Source: Caprimulgus europaeus
Lineage: Eukaryota; Chordata; Aves; Caprimulgiformes; Caprimulgidae
Direction: 5' to 3'
Length of the DNA: 64,000 nucleotides
Assembly (NCBI GenBank): GCA_907165065.1
Contig: OU015539.1
Location: 1,612,001-1,676,000, forward strand
Part shown: positions 13,301-23,830 of the stretch, one piece after another
How the letters are laid out: each line of letters opens with the position of its first letter
Position numbering within the stretch: position 1 is the first letter of the stretch
The notes under the pieces: generated by a model
Told to the model about the DNA's origin: nothing
Seen by the model: only the letters and a program-made list of their open reading frames with translations
Database searches by the model: none
Made by a program: the position numbers and the translations under genes

Positions 13301-16300
13301 AAATTGGGACTGAAGTGCAGTTTGCTGCCAGTGAAACACTGTTTGCTTCTTCTTGGTCCTGTTTCTCTTCCAGTGAGGATGCCATGGAGTATTCAAAAGA
13401 GTTTGTGACTGCAGTGGTGCTTGGCAAAGATCTAGTGCCCAGGCAAGTTGAGAAGTATCTGAATTTCTTGATGAGTATCTGCTGTTCTCTACCAAAATCA
13501 CCTGTTTCCTGTCAGAAACACCTACATCATATCTGTCTCCAGTCTCCTCATTTACCTGTCCTTGTATGCTTCTTAATTGTCTTCCTCATTACCTGGACAC
13601 CTATTTTGGTGTTGCCCACACTTTTTTATAGGCATATCCCTCCCTGTCTCTCAGCTGCCTGTATGAAAGAAAAGGGTGAACATCCTCCCTCTGTAATTGT
13701 CCTCATTGTGGTGTCACCTCATGTCAGTGCCACCTTCCTGGCTGCCTCTCTGTTATCTTGGGTCTCTGAACTCTCTGGATGTGCCATCATCTCATTTTCT
13801 ACTGTTTGTCCCTGGATACCTATTCTCTATCATCTCACATCTCTGAACCAGCTCCCTCATTTCTTGTGTCTTGGCATTTCTCACCTCTCTTCATCTCCTG
13901 GGACACGTTCTGCTGAGCAGGGCATTGGACTAGGAGTCAGACAACCTGGTTTTACTTCTGCTTCTGTCATGTGTGATAAATGGTGACGTTTCTGTCTGTG
14001 CAATACAAGGTGTGTAGAATTCAGTGGAGGGGAAGGACTAAATGGCATTGAGCATGTGCCTTCTGGTAACCCTGGTGTGACAAAACCTTGTCCACCCTCT
14101 CATCTGTTTAGTGGTGTCAGAGAGCTCTGTGCCACCTTTCTAATTTATCTGTTCTGTGTCATCCCATCCTTGCTTCTTGCTCACTTGTTTCTGTGATTGC
14201 ATCATCTCCCTCCTTATCTGTTCATTGACCTCTCTCATATCTGTGTTCACTGATCTGATTCTGCCATTACATTCCATCCTTGTTTATTGTTTTCTGTGGC
14301 CTCTTCACCCTGGTCACTGGTTCTGGGTGATGCCAAACCCACCTCTGAAATGAGCTGCGTTATGGTGTCGCATTCTTGCAGTATCTTTTGCAGCACAGTT
14401 TCTTGTGCTGTGTGTCCTGTTACCTGCCTGCTGCTCCCTGCCCAGCTGTTGGAAGCTCATCTCCCTCTTTTCCCAGAATTGGTCTTTCTCAGCTGGAGGG
14501 ATTTCGCCGGCAGCTTCTGGATGTTCTTCAAAGAAGCAACAAACCAAAGGTAAGAGTGAAGATAGACACCTGAAGGTGAGGCTCTGAGCAGTGATGATAA
14601 ACTTTGAGTGTCCCATAGCAATATTGCAGACTTCTCCTGCCCTCCAGGTCTCCTCAGGTCCACTGTGACCATGTAGGTCACCAGAGGAGTGATGGCAAGA
14701 GCTGGAAGGCAGCTAGAGAGGTCAAAGCCAAGGGCTACACTCTGCAGGTGTGTGGTGATTCTGGCTCATGTGCTGCAGGTTCACCATCACAGATCTAAAA
14801 TAACTAGGCAGGAAATTTTCTCATCTGAGCCTGTTTTGAAATCTGTGTTCCAACTGGAGTTTTTCTTGGCCAGTAACAAATGGTAACAGGCTAGGAAGCA
14901 CCACAGTTGTCTGCTTCCAGACGCTGCTGCGTGCTGTCTGGGTGGTGCTGTTCGAGGATAAGCGGTCTGTTAATGTTTTGGAGATAGGAAATGTGGAAGT
15001 TGTTCCTCTCCAGGCTTCTTTACCATTACACTGAGATGGAAAAAACAGATGTTAAGATTTTTAGGGGTAAAATATTATAGAAATTACCTGTAGAGGGAGA
15101 AAACTGAGCTTACATTTCATTTTCTTCTTAGCATTCTATGGATTTTGTTTTGGGTTATGTTTTTTTGGTGAATTTGTAGGTTTTTAGGATTTCTTTTGGT
15201 GCTTGTATAAAGAAAGATTGAAATGGAATTTTTGTCTATGCTGTATAGCCTTTTGCTTATTTTTGTACATTAAAAATTCAGATTCCATTTACTTTGTTTT
15301 TCCTGGAAGACATGAAGTTATCCGTTGGTGGACAAGCTGGTGCTTGCCCTAGATCATTAACTCCACAGAAACCTCCAGCAAAAAATGGAAGAATGAGATG
15401 TTCTAAGGTTAAAATAGGGGAAGGAAGAAGCAGCTTTTCTGGGCAGGGTTGTTTCTAGGTCTGTTATTGAAACAATTGGGGCACAAAGCCTGTTCTCTTT
15501 TCTGGTATTAGGTTGAATTCGGTTTAACCCTCCCAGTAGTGTCTTGTGAGATGACTCTTCCCTTCTTTGATGTTTTTCTCTTCTCAGTGTTTTCTCTCCT
15601 CTCTCTTGTGTTGAACAGTGGCGAATCATTGTGGGTGCTACAAAGTGCATCCCCAAGTCCGAGCTCCCTGAAGAGACGGAAGAGAACTCGGTGACGAGCA
15701 ATCGCCTCTGGACCCACCCCAGCGACCTGACCATCGCCCTGTCGGCCAGCACGCCGCTCTACCCGCCCGGCCGCATCATCCACGTGGTGCACAACCACCC
15801 TGCAGAGCAGTGCTGGTGAGTGTCTGTGCAGCTGTGAACCCAGCCCGTGGGTGGGGATGGAGAAAATATCCTTTTGGAAGTGAATCCCCAAGGCAGGAAC
15901 CCATCTGTGAAGGATATCATTTTTGTTCACTGTCTTACAGTGACAGTGGTTGTGTCTGTGCTGTCAGAATGAGTTGATCCAGTCAACCAAGGACCAAGGG
16001 ACGGGACAAGAGGAAATGGGCTCCAGTTGTGGCCAGGGCAGTTGAGATGGGATGTGAGGAAGAATTTCTCTGCTGAAAGGGTTCTGAGGCATTGGAAGGG
16101 GTTGCCCAGGGCAGTGGTGGAGTCCCCATCCCTGGAGGGATTGAAGAGTCGTGTAGACACAGTGCTGAGGGACAGGGGTCAGTGGGGACTGGGCAGTGTG
16201 AGGTTAATTATTGGACTTGATGATCTTAAAGAGCTTTTCCAGTTAAGGCAGTTCTGTGACCAGAAGGATAGTCATGTCACTGTGGGCTAGTGCAGAGTTG

Positions 16301-19300
16301 TGGAACAATGACAGTAACATTTGTGCTTTAATATCTTCTCCCTCTGCTTTTCCTCCTGTTGCTTTTTCTGTCACTACAACTTTCTTTTGCATGCCAAAAT
16401 ATCTTTCATCCCTGCCTCCATGTTTTCCCCTCTGTTTGAATCCCAACTCCTCTTCCAGTTGCTGTGAGCAGGAGGATCCCACTTACTTTGCTATCTGGGG
16501 TGACAATAAGGCGTTCAACGAAGTGATCATCTCGCCGGCGATGTTGCACGAACACCTCCCCTATGTGGTCATGGAAGGGCTCAACAAGGTAATGCAGAGA
16601 ATTAGGGTTAGGAGTGGGGGGGATCATTCAGTGCAATAACATGGGCTCTGGCTTGAACATCTGAGAAGACCAGGGTTGGGGAAGAAAGGCTTGGTGTGGT
16701 GTTGATGGAGGTGAGCTGTAGACACAAAATGGACAAGGGGCACAGTGGCTCTAGCATGTGAGCTGATTAGGTTTCTCAGTGCCAAGCCAGAGCTCTGTGT
16801 GTGCATTGCAGAGCCAGGAAGGGTGACCTTGGGGTCCAGTTTTAGGAACTCTTATTGCAGGAGCACTTAAGTGCCCTCATAAAACCAGTGCCTTGTCACA
16901 GGCCTTTATTTACACAGCAGAGGCAGTCCTTGCCCAGGAGAGCTGGCTGGTTAAATGCACAGGACCATTTACTTTGGAGAGGAGGAAGAGAAAAGAAGTT
17001 TGTACTCTGGGACAGTCATGCACAGGCTATTAGTGTTGAATGTAATGAGATCTGGACATGGAATGTAGATCTTCTCCCAATACCCAGAGTCCCAGACTGG
17101 ATCTTCTTTCTAAATTTAATGTCATCACAGAGGTTGGGGGGTGTTTGGTTCCTTCTCTCAGAAGCTGCCTGTTACAATCCAAGGTGCAACGTCCTCCACA
17201 CTGCAGTGCAGCCCCTCTGTTAGTCTGAGGGGTGATTGAGCTTCTGTGTAATGGCTGTAGAATGGGGCTCTGCCAGTTAATGACAGTTCCTAGCCATGCA
17301 GCTTTACTGTGGAGATTGAGCCAAGTCTCCTCTGCCCTGCTGATCTGAAGGCTGCTCCTGCCAGTCACCTCCCCAGCACTAGATTCCCAGCAGGGCATTC
17401 TGACAGGATAGAGTATGTCAGAATTCATTGATCTAATCCTTTATCTCAAGACCCTACCCTGGGCTCGTGGAAGATGCTGGTAAGAAGCAGAAGCAAATGC
17501 ATCCATTTGAAAGCCCTGAGCTGAGAACAGCCAAGCTGCTCTCTCCAGTAAAGCACTACTGTTCTGCTTGCCTTTGATAGGTCTTGGAGAATTACAACAA
17601 GGGGAAAACAGCTTTACTTTCTGCAGCCAAAGTGATGGTGAGTCCTACAGAAGTGGATCTCACCCCAGAGTTGATCTTCCAGAATCAGCCCTTACCTAGT
17701 GGACCCTCAGTGCAGATTGGAACTGGAGCCCTAACAGTGGACAGAAGGAACAGCAGCACTAAGTAAGGATCTGTCTTTGACTTCTTTGAAGGAGTTGTTG
17801 GCTTTAGGCATGGGTTCTCTTTCTCTTGGAGCCTTGTGATCAATGTTTGTGCAAAGGGTAGATCCAAGGGCTGCCTTTGTGGGACTTCTGCTTAGCTTCA
17901 GTATGTCTTGTGTCATTGAGGGAGGGAAAAAAGTCCTTTGTGTTGCTCAAGGATCTGTGAGTGCAGCAAGGTGAGGAGAGCCTAAAAGTTGAGGGTATGA
18001 AAGAGAATTTCTGTTCTCCTTATCCAGACAAATGGGATTTTCCCTGAAACTGTAAAGGCAAACTCAGTCTTTCAGTCAAATTTCTGTTTTCCTGTGTGAT
18101 TCATTTGCCCAAAGATAGCCTAGATGGTGATCTTCAAAAGCTGAGGAGCAGTGAAAGCCATAAGCTTACCAGCAAATCTGCATTCATAGCTACTTTATGT
18201 TGTGACTTGTGTAATGTTACCAGGATAATCTGGGAGCGTGGATACAGGTGAGGAAAGAGCAGTTTGTGTCCTGTTTCTGAAGGACAAGAGCAGGCAGGTC
18301 AGTGGAGTGGAAAGCAGGTGAGGGGAAGAGGCTTGTTCTGAGTGCTGAAGGGGTTGCTTTCTGAAAGCTGGACCATCACTGAGCACTGACATCAGTCTGG
18401 CAAAGGCCAAAAGGTGGAGGAGCATCGAGAAGATGGACAAAGGAGTGGTTTGGAGAAGAGCTCATTCTTTGTGGTGCACAGAAACACCTTTCCTCCAGGA
18501 ACAAATGGCAGAGACTCCTGGCAGATTTTCAGGTGACATTTGAGGCGTTGCAGGACCTGCAGACTTGCAAGGAGCAAAGAAAGTAAAGATAAAAATGTGG
18601 GCAAAGACTTATTTCAAAGTTGGAACACAAGAATTTCATCACAGAATTGCATTTTATAGGGCAAATTTGCTGACAAAACGGGGGGGATGAGAGAGGGAAG
18701 ATGGTTTGTAGTCCAAGATAGCAAATGGGAGTTGTGAGAAGACTGTTGTGGGTGGGAGAGGATTATTTCTTTGCAAGTGCAGCACTTCTGTGAAGGTTTT
18801 GGGTAGAGAAACCCAAAAAGCAGCTGTGTGTGTGTGGGAAGAGGCAGGGTGATACTTTCTGTGCTGAGTATCCTTCAGACAACAAGAGTGAGATTTAAAT
18901 TTAGAAGAAAAATAAGATGGCAAATAATAGGAAAATAGTATGTTCTACTCACAGAGAGAGGAAATGGCCAGAGATGGTGAAGGAGAACTTAGAAACAACT
19001 GCAGATGAAACAGTAGGAGCAGGGATTGGCCCACATTTAGTGAAGGCTACAGTAAGACTGAAAGATGAACGAGGTCAGGCAGCAGGGAGAGGAGTGGTGG
19101 CTTCTGTGCCATAGCCTGAGGAGACCCAAGGAGCTGCTTCCCTTTGAGGTGGGTGAAAGCAGAGTGGGAATTCTGAGATGTGAAAGGGGGAAGGAAGGAG
19201 GGAGAGGGCAGAGAGGGTGAAGGGAGTTGCTAGAGTGGAAACAGTTGTAGGTTGGTTGTGTTTAATTTGAGGTTAGAACCAGCTTACTGGGGGTTTTCTG

Positions 19301-21206
19301 GGGTTTCTGGAACCTGTTCTCAGATCACTGTTACTCTGAAGTTACAAAGGCCTCTAACTTACAAACTTCTCCCTGTACATCATGTCCTTTTGGCAGGTGC
19401 AGCAGTCCTGTCCCAAGCTCAGGCTCTTTTCCCAGATATTCCCTTAAGTTCTTGTCTCTAGGGCTGTTGCTTTGAGTGCAGTTAATCCCAGGCTCTGTGT
19501 GTGCCTGGTGTGGGGACCTCCTTCCCTGGGTCTTTGACATGCTGGTTTTCTGGAGGAGCCTGCCTGATCCTTAAAAGTCTTAGTGTGACTGGAGCCTTTC
19601 TAAGGATCTTTACCTGTCTTAAGCTGAGTAAATTGCTTTTTTGACCTATTTTTAAATCTGCTACCTGAAATGGTAGCAAAATTGGTCACGGGCAATGCTC
19701 TAACAGCCTCCTGGTGTTTGTGGTAGCAAGGCAGGGATTGCTAGCATGGAGAGGAGGGGAAGGCATGGCACTGGAGTGGTTCAGAGTGTGAGAAGAAAGA
19801 GAGAACAGTAGGTTAACTGTAGGATAGTCCTTTAGCCTCTCTTGCCCCAGTCCTCTCTAATACAGAGGTGTGTTGGGCAAGGGAGGGGTTTGTCTGCACG
19901 TGTGGAGACTGCAGCGTGGCTCTGGGCCCTTCAGTTAGAAGTGCTGCAAGTTTCACTGGGAGCAGAACCATGGTTCTCAGTGAAAATGGTGCTTGAGTGG
20001 GAAGACACTTAGCCAAGAGAAAAGGGCAAGAAACTGAGTTTGCAGGGGGAAGAAACTGTAACTAATAACTTCAGCTCAGGGGATGAAGAGATAGGAGGTT
20101 CCTTGCAGTTGTGGGTGGCTCTGGTTAGAGCAATGCCATGTGCTCTCGGTGTGGATGAGGAACTTTGTGCCCAAGACTTGGCTCTTCTGGCTGTTCTGGC
20201 AGCTTGTGGTTGTGTGGGGTGCTGGAGTGGATGCTTCTGGTTTGTGTGGAGCCTCACCTTGTCTGTTTGTCATTGCAGGAGCAAGTCCCATTCTGAAATT
20301 AGCTTGGAGGGGTTTTACGAGACAAAGCCACTTTCTCCTGTGCAGAAAGATCCTGTGGAGCTGCTGCTTTTGGATACAAAGGAACGCCTGTCTGTGGAGC
20401 TGCAGGACCGGCGTGCCCCTCTTGCCACCATGGAGAGCCTCTCAGACAATGAATCCATCTACAGCTTTGATTCCAGGCGCTCCTCTGGTTTCCGGAGCAT
20501 CCGGGGCTCTCCCAGCCTCCACGCTGTCATGGAGAAGGACGAGACGCACTGCTTTTACATCGACCCCGTGATCCCCGAGGAGAACCCTTCCCTCAGCTCA
20601 CGGACAGAGCTGCTGGCTGCTGACAGCCTCTCCAAGCACTCCCAGGAGACTCAACCCCCTGACAACGTGCTCAACAGCGGTGACACTACCCCCCAGCGCC
20701 GCTGTAGCGAGGAGGGGGCCAGCAGCGAGGGGGACCGCGTTTCCTTAGCCCCTCGTGAGGAGTTGTCCCTCCAGAATGGACGCCTCACTGATGTTCCCAG
20801 TCCTCAAGTGTTGGAGTTTGCTGAATTCATAGACAGCCTCTTTAATTTGGATAGCAAAAGCAGTTCCTTCCAGGACATCTACTGCATGATGGTGTCAGAC
20901 AGCTCTAGTGACTTTGCAGAGATGCCCAAGTCTGTCAGTGATCAGGAGATCTTGTTGAGGGCACAATATGAACCCAACCTAGTCCCAAAGCCCCCGAGGT
21001 TGTTTGCAGGCTCAACAGATCCTTCGTCGGGCATCTCTGTCTCACCCTCTTTCCCCCTTAGTTCATCTGGAGAACTCATGGACATCACTCCCACAGGTGT
21101 GAGCAGCCAGGAGTGCCTGGCCACTGATAAAATCCGGACTTCCACCCCCTCTGGGCACGTCACCAGCCCCACCAAGCAGGACGATCTCATGATTTCAGCC
21201 CTCTAG
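1199..21206 (+). CDS. DAGLA: DAGLA, diacylglycerol lipase alpha (14 exons, 3' part of gene)
   Basis: Joining 1199-1333, 2017-2094, 3359-3483, 4632-4788, 5114-5197, 5327-5404, 9470-9550, 11684-11826, 13374-13442, 14477-14549, 15619-15815, 16459-16588, 17581-17762 and 20279-21206 gives one open frame of 819 residues plus stop. It matches human DAGLA almost residue for residue through the lipase domain. The enzyme is a plasma-membrane serine hydrolase that cleaves the sn-1 acyl chain of diacylglycerol to give 2-arachidonoylglycerol, the retrograde endocannabinoid messenger. The lipase fold has the nucleophile motif GHSLG (Ser at 11726), the Asp in GKDLVP (13429) and the His in LHEHLP (16553). 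These fit human Ser472, Asp524 and His650, with a constant offset of 211 from my partial numbering. The long C-terminal tail carries a PPRLF Homer-binding motif at 20991-21005. The four N-terminal membrane helices (about 210 residues) are encoded upstream of the window. No frameshift or internal stop is seen. Confidence 0.97.
2017..2094 (+). CDS. DAGLA: DAGLA exon, residues 46-71
   Basis: Acceptor TTACAG and donor GCG|GTAAGT flank 78 nt in phase 0. It encodes [20 protein letters not shown] and continues to KNA. The last residue differs from the Ser I recall in human. Confidence 0.95.
2901..2988 (+). repeat. Near-perfect inverted repeat (hairpin) in DAGLA intron
   Basis: The arms are 2901-2934 and 2955-2988. 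They are reverse complements at 32 of 34 positions and are separated by 20 nt. In the sense RNA one mismatch becomes a G-U wobble. The loop can extend the stem, since 2937-2941 pairs with 2946-2950 around AUUU. The whole is about 88 nt, a size seen in microRNA precursors and in palindromic MITEs. Its identity is unknown; it is not a CR1 fragment. Confidence 0.85.
3359..3483 (+). CDS. DAGLA: DAGLA exon, residues 72-113 (split codon)
   Basis: Acceptor CTTTCAG and donor CTC|GTGAGT flank 125 nt; it ends with 2 nt of a Ser codon. It encodes [20 protein letters not shown] and on to [10 protein letters not shown], the start of a cysteine-rich stretch conserved in DAGL enzymes. Confidence 0.95.
3500..3665 (+). 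repeat. Polypyrimidine (CT-rich) tract in intron
   Basis: The stretch is about 165 nt of nearly uninterrupted C and T with clusters of TTCC and TCTT, just downstream of a DAGLA donor site. It is low-complexity sequence with no coding sense. Confidence 0.7.
4632..4788 (+). CDS. DAGLA: DAGLA exon, residues 113-165, Cys-rich segment
   Basis: Acceptor TTCGGCAG and donor GCA|GTAAGG flank 157 nt that complete the split Ser codon and end in phase 0. It encodes a run of cysteines, then [20 protein letters not shown] and on to VYTSCHDA. The region precedes the alpha/beta-hydrolase core. With this acceptor there is one more Cys than I remember in human. Confidence 0.94.
5114..5197 (+). CDS. DAGLA: DAGLA exon, residues 166-193
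   Basis: Acceptor TTTTCCAG and donor AAA|GTAAGT flank 84 nt in phase 0. It encodes [20 protein letters not shown] and on to RGTLSPK, the first strands of the alpha/beta-hydrolase core, where the class 3 lipase fold begins. Confidence 0.96.
5327..5404 (+). CDS. DAGLA: DAGLA exon, residues 194-219
   Basis: Acceptor CTTCCAG and donor AAG|GTATGT flank 78 nt in phase 0. It encodes [20 protein letters not shown] and on to TWLGHK, part of the lipase core and identical to what I recall of human. Confidence 0.96.
5405..9469 (+). other. DAGLA: Large AT-rich DAGLA intron
   Basis: This is about 4.1 kb between the GHK and GMVLS exons. It is AT-rich with scattered homopolymers (A runs near 7290-7410) and no CR1 copy that I can recognise. 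No coding exon of DAGLA is missing here, because the flanking exons join directly in the known protein. Confidence 0.8.
9470..9550 (+). CDS. DAGLA: DAGLA exon, residues 220-246
   Basis: Acceptor TTCCCTCAG and donor TTA|GTGAGT flank 81 nt in phase 0. It encodes [20 protein letters not shown] and on to AFGRDL, a helix of the lipase domain before the nucleophile elbow. Confidence 0.96.
10640..10790. repeat. Ancient amniote interspersed-repeat relic
   Basis: The words AAGGTTCATCTAGCCCAGTA, then TTCTGACAGTTGCCAACA and a CAGGGA..AAGTATAACAAG tail resemble a very common old reptile/bird repeat (TCTAGCCCAGTATCCTG, then GACAGTGGCCA), usually placed among CR1-like elements. It is diverged and lies in the intron between the GRDL and GRGTK exons. 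The family call is from memory only. Confidence 0.45.
11684..11826 (+). CDS. DAGLA: DAGLA exon with catalytic serine, residues 247-294
   Basis: Acceptor GTTTTCAG and donor GAG|GTAGGT flank 143 nt and end 2 nt into a Ser codon. It encodes [20 protein letters not shown] and on to [15 protein letters not shown] is the nucleophile elbow, with the Ser codon TCC at 11726, equivalent to human Ser472. Confidence 0.98.
13374..13442 (+). CDS. DAGLA: DAGLA exon with catalytic Asp; GC splice donor
   Basis: Acceptor CTCTTCCAG precedes 69 nt encoding [20 protein letters not shown] then LVP and 2 nt of Arg. The Asp codon at 13429 fits human Asp524. To join in frame to the next exon (A ATT GGT, giving RIG as in human) the exon must end at 13442, so the donor reads AG|GCAAGT: a GC-AG intron with otherwise strong consensus. 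Confidence 0.95.
13895..14035 (+). repeat. MIR-like SINE relic (candidate)
   Basis: The sequence reads like a worn MIR core: GGCATTGGACTAGGAGTCAG, then ACAACCTGGTTTTACTTCTG, CTTCTGTCATGTGTGATAAA and a TTTCTGTCTGTGC stretch. The order of these words matches the MIR consensus I remember. It is strongly diverged and lies in the GC-AG intron. Confidence 0.45.
14477..14549 (+). CDS. DAGLA: DAGLA exon, residues 317-341
   Basis: Acceptor TTTTCCCAG and donor AAG|GTAAGA flank 73 nt. It completes the Arg codon and encodes [20 protein letters not shown] then NKPK, ending in phase 0. The acceptor belongs to the GC-AG intron. Confidence 0.96.
15619..15815 (+). CDS. DAGLA: DAGLA exon with regulatory loop, residues 342-407
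   Basis: Acceptor TTGAACAG and donor CTG|GTGAGT flank 197 nt and end 2 nt into a Cys codon. It encodes [20 protein letters not shown], then a divergent segment (EENSVTSN), then [20 protein letters not shown] and on to HNHPAEQC. The divergent patch lies in the insert that regulates substrate access in DAGL enzymes; the flanks are almost invariant. The exon is CpG-rich. Confidence 0.97.
15975..16262 (+). repeat. CR1 LINE 3' fragment (young subfamily A)
   Basis: From CAACCAAGGACCAAGGGACG to the tip GCAGTTCTGTGACC it matches the other subfamily A copies in this window (e.g. 25145-25653). It is 5'-truncated, ends in CR1 3'UTR sequence, and is the only clear CR1 inside the DAGLA exon-intron body. 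It lies 197 bp upstream of the exon carrying the catalytic His. Confidence 0.9.
16459..16588 (+). CDS. DAGLA: DAGLA exon with catalytic histidine, residues 407-450
   Basis: Acceptor CTCTTCCAG and donor AAG|GTAATG flank 130 nt. It completes the Cys codon so the junction reads QCCCCEQ as in human, then encodes [20 protein letters not shown] and on to EGLNK. The His codon CAC at 16553 in MLHEHLP fits human His650. Confidence 0.97.
17581..17762 (+). CDS. DAGLA: DAGLA exon, residues 451-511
   Basis: Acceptor TTTGATAG and donor TAA|GTAAGG flank 182 nt and end 2 nt into a Lys codon. It encodes [20 protein letters not shown] and [14 protein letters not shown], closing the lipase domain, then a more variable Pro/Gly stretch that begins the C-terminal tail. 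Confidence 0.96.
17763..20278 (+). other. DAGLA: Last DAGLA intron
   Basis: This is about 2.5 kb, purine-rich on the + strand (many AGGAG and GGGAAG words), with no CR1 copy or other repeat that I recognise. It ends with CATTGCAG. Confidence 0.75.
20279..21206 (+). CDS. DAGLA: DAGLA terminal exon, C-terminal regulatory tail and stop
   Basis: A single 928-nt exon encodes the last 309 residues (one from the split codon) and a TAG stop at 21204-21206. Blocks shared with human include [80 protein letters not shown] and KPPRLFAGS. In mammals the serine-rich tail is a CaMKII target and PPxxF binds Homer; PPRLF is at 20991-21005. Between blocks the tail diverges, and the acidic/Gly-rich insert of human is replaced by a shorter EEGASSEGD stretch. 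The product ends MISAL, where human ends VISAR. Confidence 0.98.
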
Positions 21207-23674
21207 TGCAGGGTAAAGGGTTGCGGCTCTGAGAGCTGGTCCCCTAGGTTGAGTGCTGGGTTGATGTTTGGAGGAGGGTGATGGTCATTGGGCAGTTTGG
21301 ATCAGAGGAGACAGCAGGAAACGTTCCTTCTGGGGTGACACGGTGGTGGCACACTGGTGGCTGGAGGATGGGTTGTGCTCCAGGCCCGTGCTCGCGGCTG
21401 GGAGAAGCAGTGGTGCCTCCTGAGGCTTGCTGCACTGAGAGGGTCTGAGTCACTAAGGGTAGATGCAAGTTCCCTACCTCAGCCTGTCTCTTTTCATTTC
21501 AGAGGCAAATTCCTTGCCCCAGGGCACCTGCTGAGTTTGGGAGTGAGACACATTGCTTCAGGGACTCCTCTGGGGTGAAGAGGTGGATTCCCTGAAGCTC
21601 AAGGACTGGATACTGAGAAGCAAGGGGGGGCCAGGCCAGTTCCTCCCCCTTGGCACCGTGTCAGTGGTTTTGGAAGTGAGCTCATTGAGACTTTGGGCCC
21701 TGTTGCACTACCATGTCGGATCTGGCCCAAGATCCAGTTTGTCTCACTTCCATGGGCATTGCTTTTGTAGGACACTCTCCTGTTTTAAAGCCATTGGGGC
21801 TGTATTCTCCCCAAATGCAGTCTCCCCTCCCCTGGCCAGGCACAGAGGGGCTGGCACTGTGTTTTCTCTCCCCTGAGTACTTCTGTGTTCAGTGACCACC
21901 AGGCTGCTTCTGAGAGGGAAGGACACTGTTCTGAAGAGCCAAAGCCCTCTGCCACATCCCTCTTTTACCAGAAAGAGTTCTCCTGGATGTCACCATCATC
22001 ACTTCTCAATTCTCTGGACCACTCTGAGCTGGGGACATTCCTGCAGGACTGTCAGGATTCTCATCTCAGAGCTGCATGGATGGATCAACTTAAAAAGTTT
22101 AACAGGCTTCTCAACACCCAGTGTTATTTGCCAGGCCCCTGTGGAGCCTGGGAACCTCTCCTGGACTCTCTTGGGTCCTCACACCACCCATATGCAGCAC
22201 CCACAGATCAGTGCCAGCCTCTGTCATTGGGAGTTCAGGGAAAAGACAAACTTTTTACTAAGTATTGAAATCTCTTGTATGTTTACAGAGCTGCTAAGCT
22301 TTTTGGAAGGTATTTATTAAGCAAACAAAGGGAGGCTTTCCCTAAGCAAAAAAAAAACATGTTCATTCTCTCCTTCCTGTGGGGGAAGAGGGGAGAGAGG
22401 ATGGGCAGGTATGATTGCAAGGCCCTTGCTTTTAAAGTGGATCAGAGTCTGGGGGAAGCTGCATGCATCCCTCACCCACCCTCCCTCATCTGCCTCTCAG
22501 TTGCACACCACCACATTGCAAAGCTGGACCAGTTGCTGGTAAAACTACTTGAGCACTGCTGTGCAGAGCCTCGGTGCCCAGAGGAGCCTCCTCGACCTGT
22601 CCAGGCAGGAGCTTTCCCATGATGGGAGCAGGAGAGGAACTACCTAGGAAGTTAAACATAGTGTGACCTGTAGAAGGCCTTTAATTGACAAAACACCTTC
22701 ATATCAAAGCTCAGCAGGGTTACCAGTCGGTCTCACTGGAGCTCTGTCCTCCCTCACTGGAAAAGAAATTCCTATTTGAGCTTCCTTATAACCACAGAGG
22801 TGTAATTGCCCTCCTTTCCCTTCCCTAGCTGTGATATTTCCATTGTGGGAGGATGCTGTGCTTAGCTCATGAACAAGCCCCTGGGCTCCTGTTATCCCTA
22901 GTCTCTAGCTGTGTTCATTGAGAAGTCTCTGGAAGCTCCAGGTCAGGGCTGTGCTGTCCTGGCTGCCACACAAACAGAGCACGAGTGGTACCCAATGCCA
23001 TCAGGTCAGAACAGGAGCACTTTATAGCCAGTGTGCAATGATGGAAAGAACTTCAGGTACACAGCAGCAAACTGGACTTGGTGTCCAAGTGCCAATCTCC
23101 CAGTCAACAGTTTAGTGTGGGGTGCTGTCCCCAACTCCTTACCAATTATGGGGCCTTCAGAAATGCAGGGACTTTGTTAAACAGGCAGTAAAATATTGTC
23201 CCTGTGCTTTAGGTTCCAAAGGTGACCTTTTCTAGACTGTCTTGAATTGGAGGGAAGAAGCCCCTCTGAATTCAAAGTAATTTGTAAAAATGCTTTAATT
23301 CTGAGCACCAAGAAGTCACTTGTTTTCTTGGTAGCTCCTGTAGGAAAGAGCAGTGTTGTTCCCCTTGCTGGGAGCTCCTGTGGTTCAGGAGCTCATCTAG
23401 AACAGTTGTGTAAGTGCCATCAGATCCTCCACTGGTGCAGACCACAGGGTGAGGCTGAATTGCTGCACACACCCAAGACATGGTAAAAAAAAAAGGTGGT
23501 GTCCAGGAATATGCACAATCAACGGGGTGTTTTGGGGTGAAAGAGGAGCTGAAGCCTAGGGAGGCTGAGGCTAGCAGGCTAGCTCACCTCCTGCTGCAGA
23601 CTGCTGCCACGTGTGGGTGGAGTGGGGAAAAGGAGTTCATTTCTGCCTCTAATTAATCACTGGCAGAAGATGGG

Positions 23675-23830
23675 TAATAATTACACTGAGCACTTAGGCA
23701 GAGCTTTATCTCTGCAAAGCACTTTACAAACATGAATGGAAGAATCATCTCTGGCCCTAGCAGTGAGGTATGAGGAGATGGCTTTCTCTGAGACTAGGTG
23801 GAACTACTGTAGGGTGTCCTACCCCAGGAT
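23675..23830 (+). repeat. Old SINE/LINE-tail-like segment (candidate)
   Basis: The words GAGCACTTAGGCAGAG, TCTGCAAAGCACTTTACAAA, CATGAATGG and GCAGTGAGGTATGAGG recall the 3' tail shared by MIR and L2-type elements (GCACTTTACAnnCATTA, GAGGTAGG). It is diverged and lies inside the presumed DAGLA 3'UTR. Confidence 0.35.

Noticed and set aside
13315-13986. 223-residue open frame including the DAGLA Asp exon
   Set aside because: It is the DAGLA exon read through the GC donor into the intron; the flanks are not conserved protein.
20040-20278. Upstream extension of the last DAGLA exon to an ATG
   Set aside because: The frame is open upstream, but the acceptor CATTGCAG at 20278 and the known protein place the exon start at 20279.
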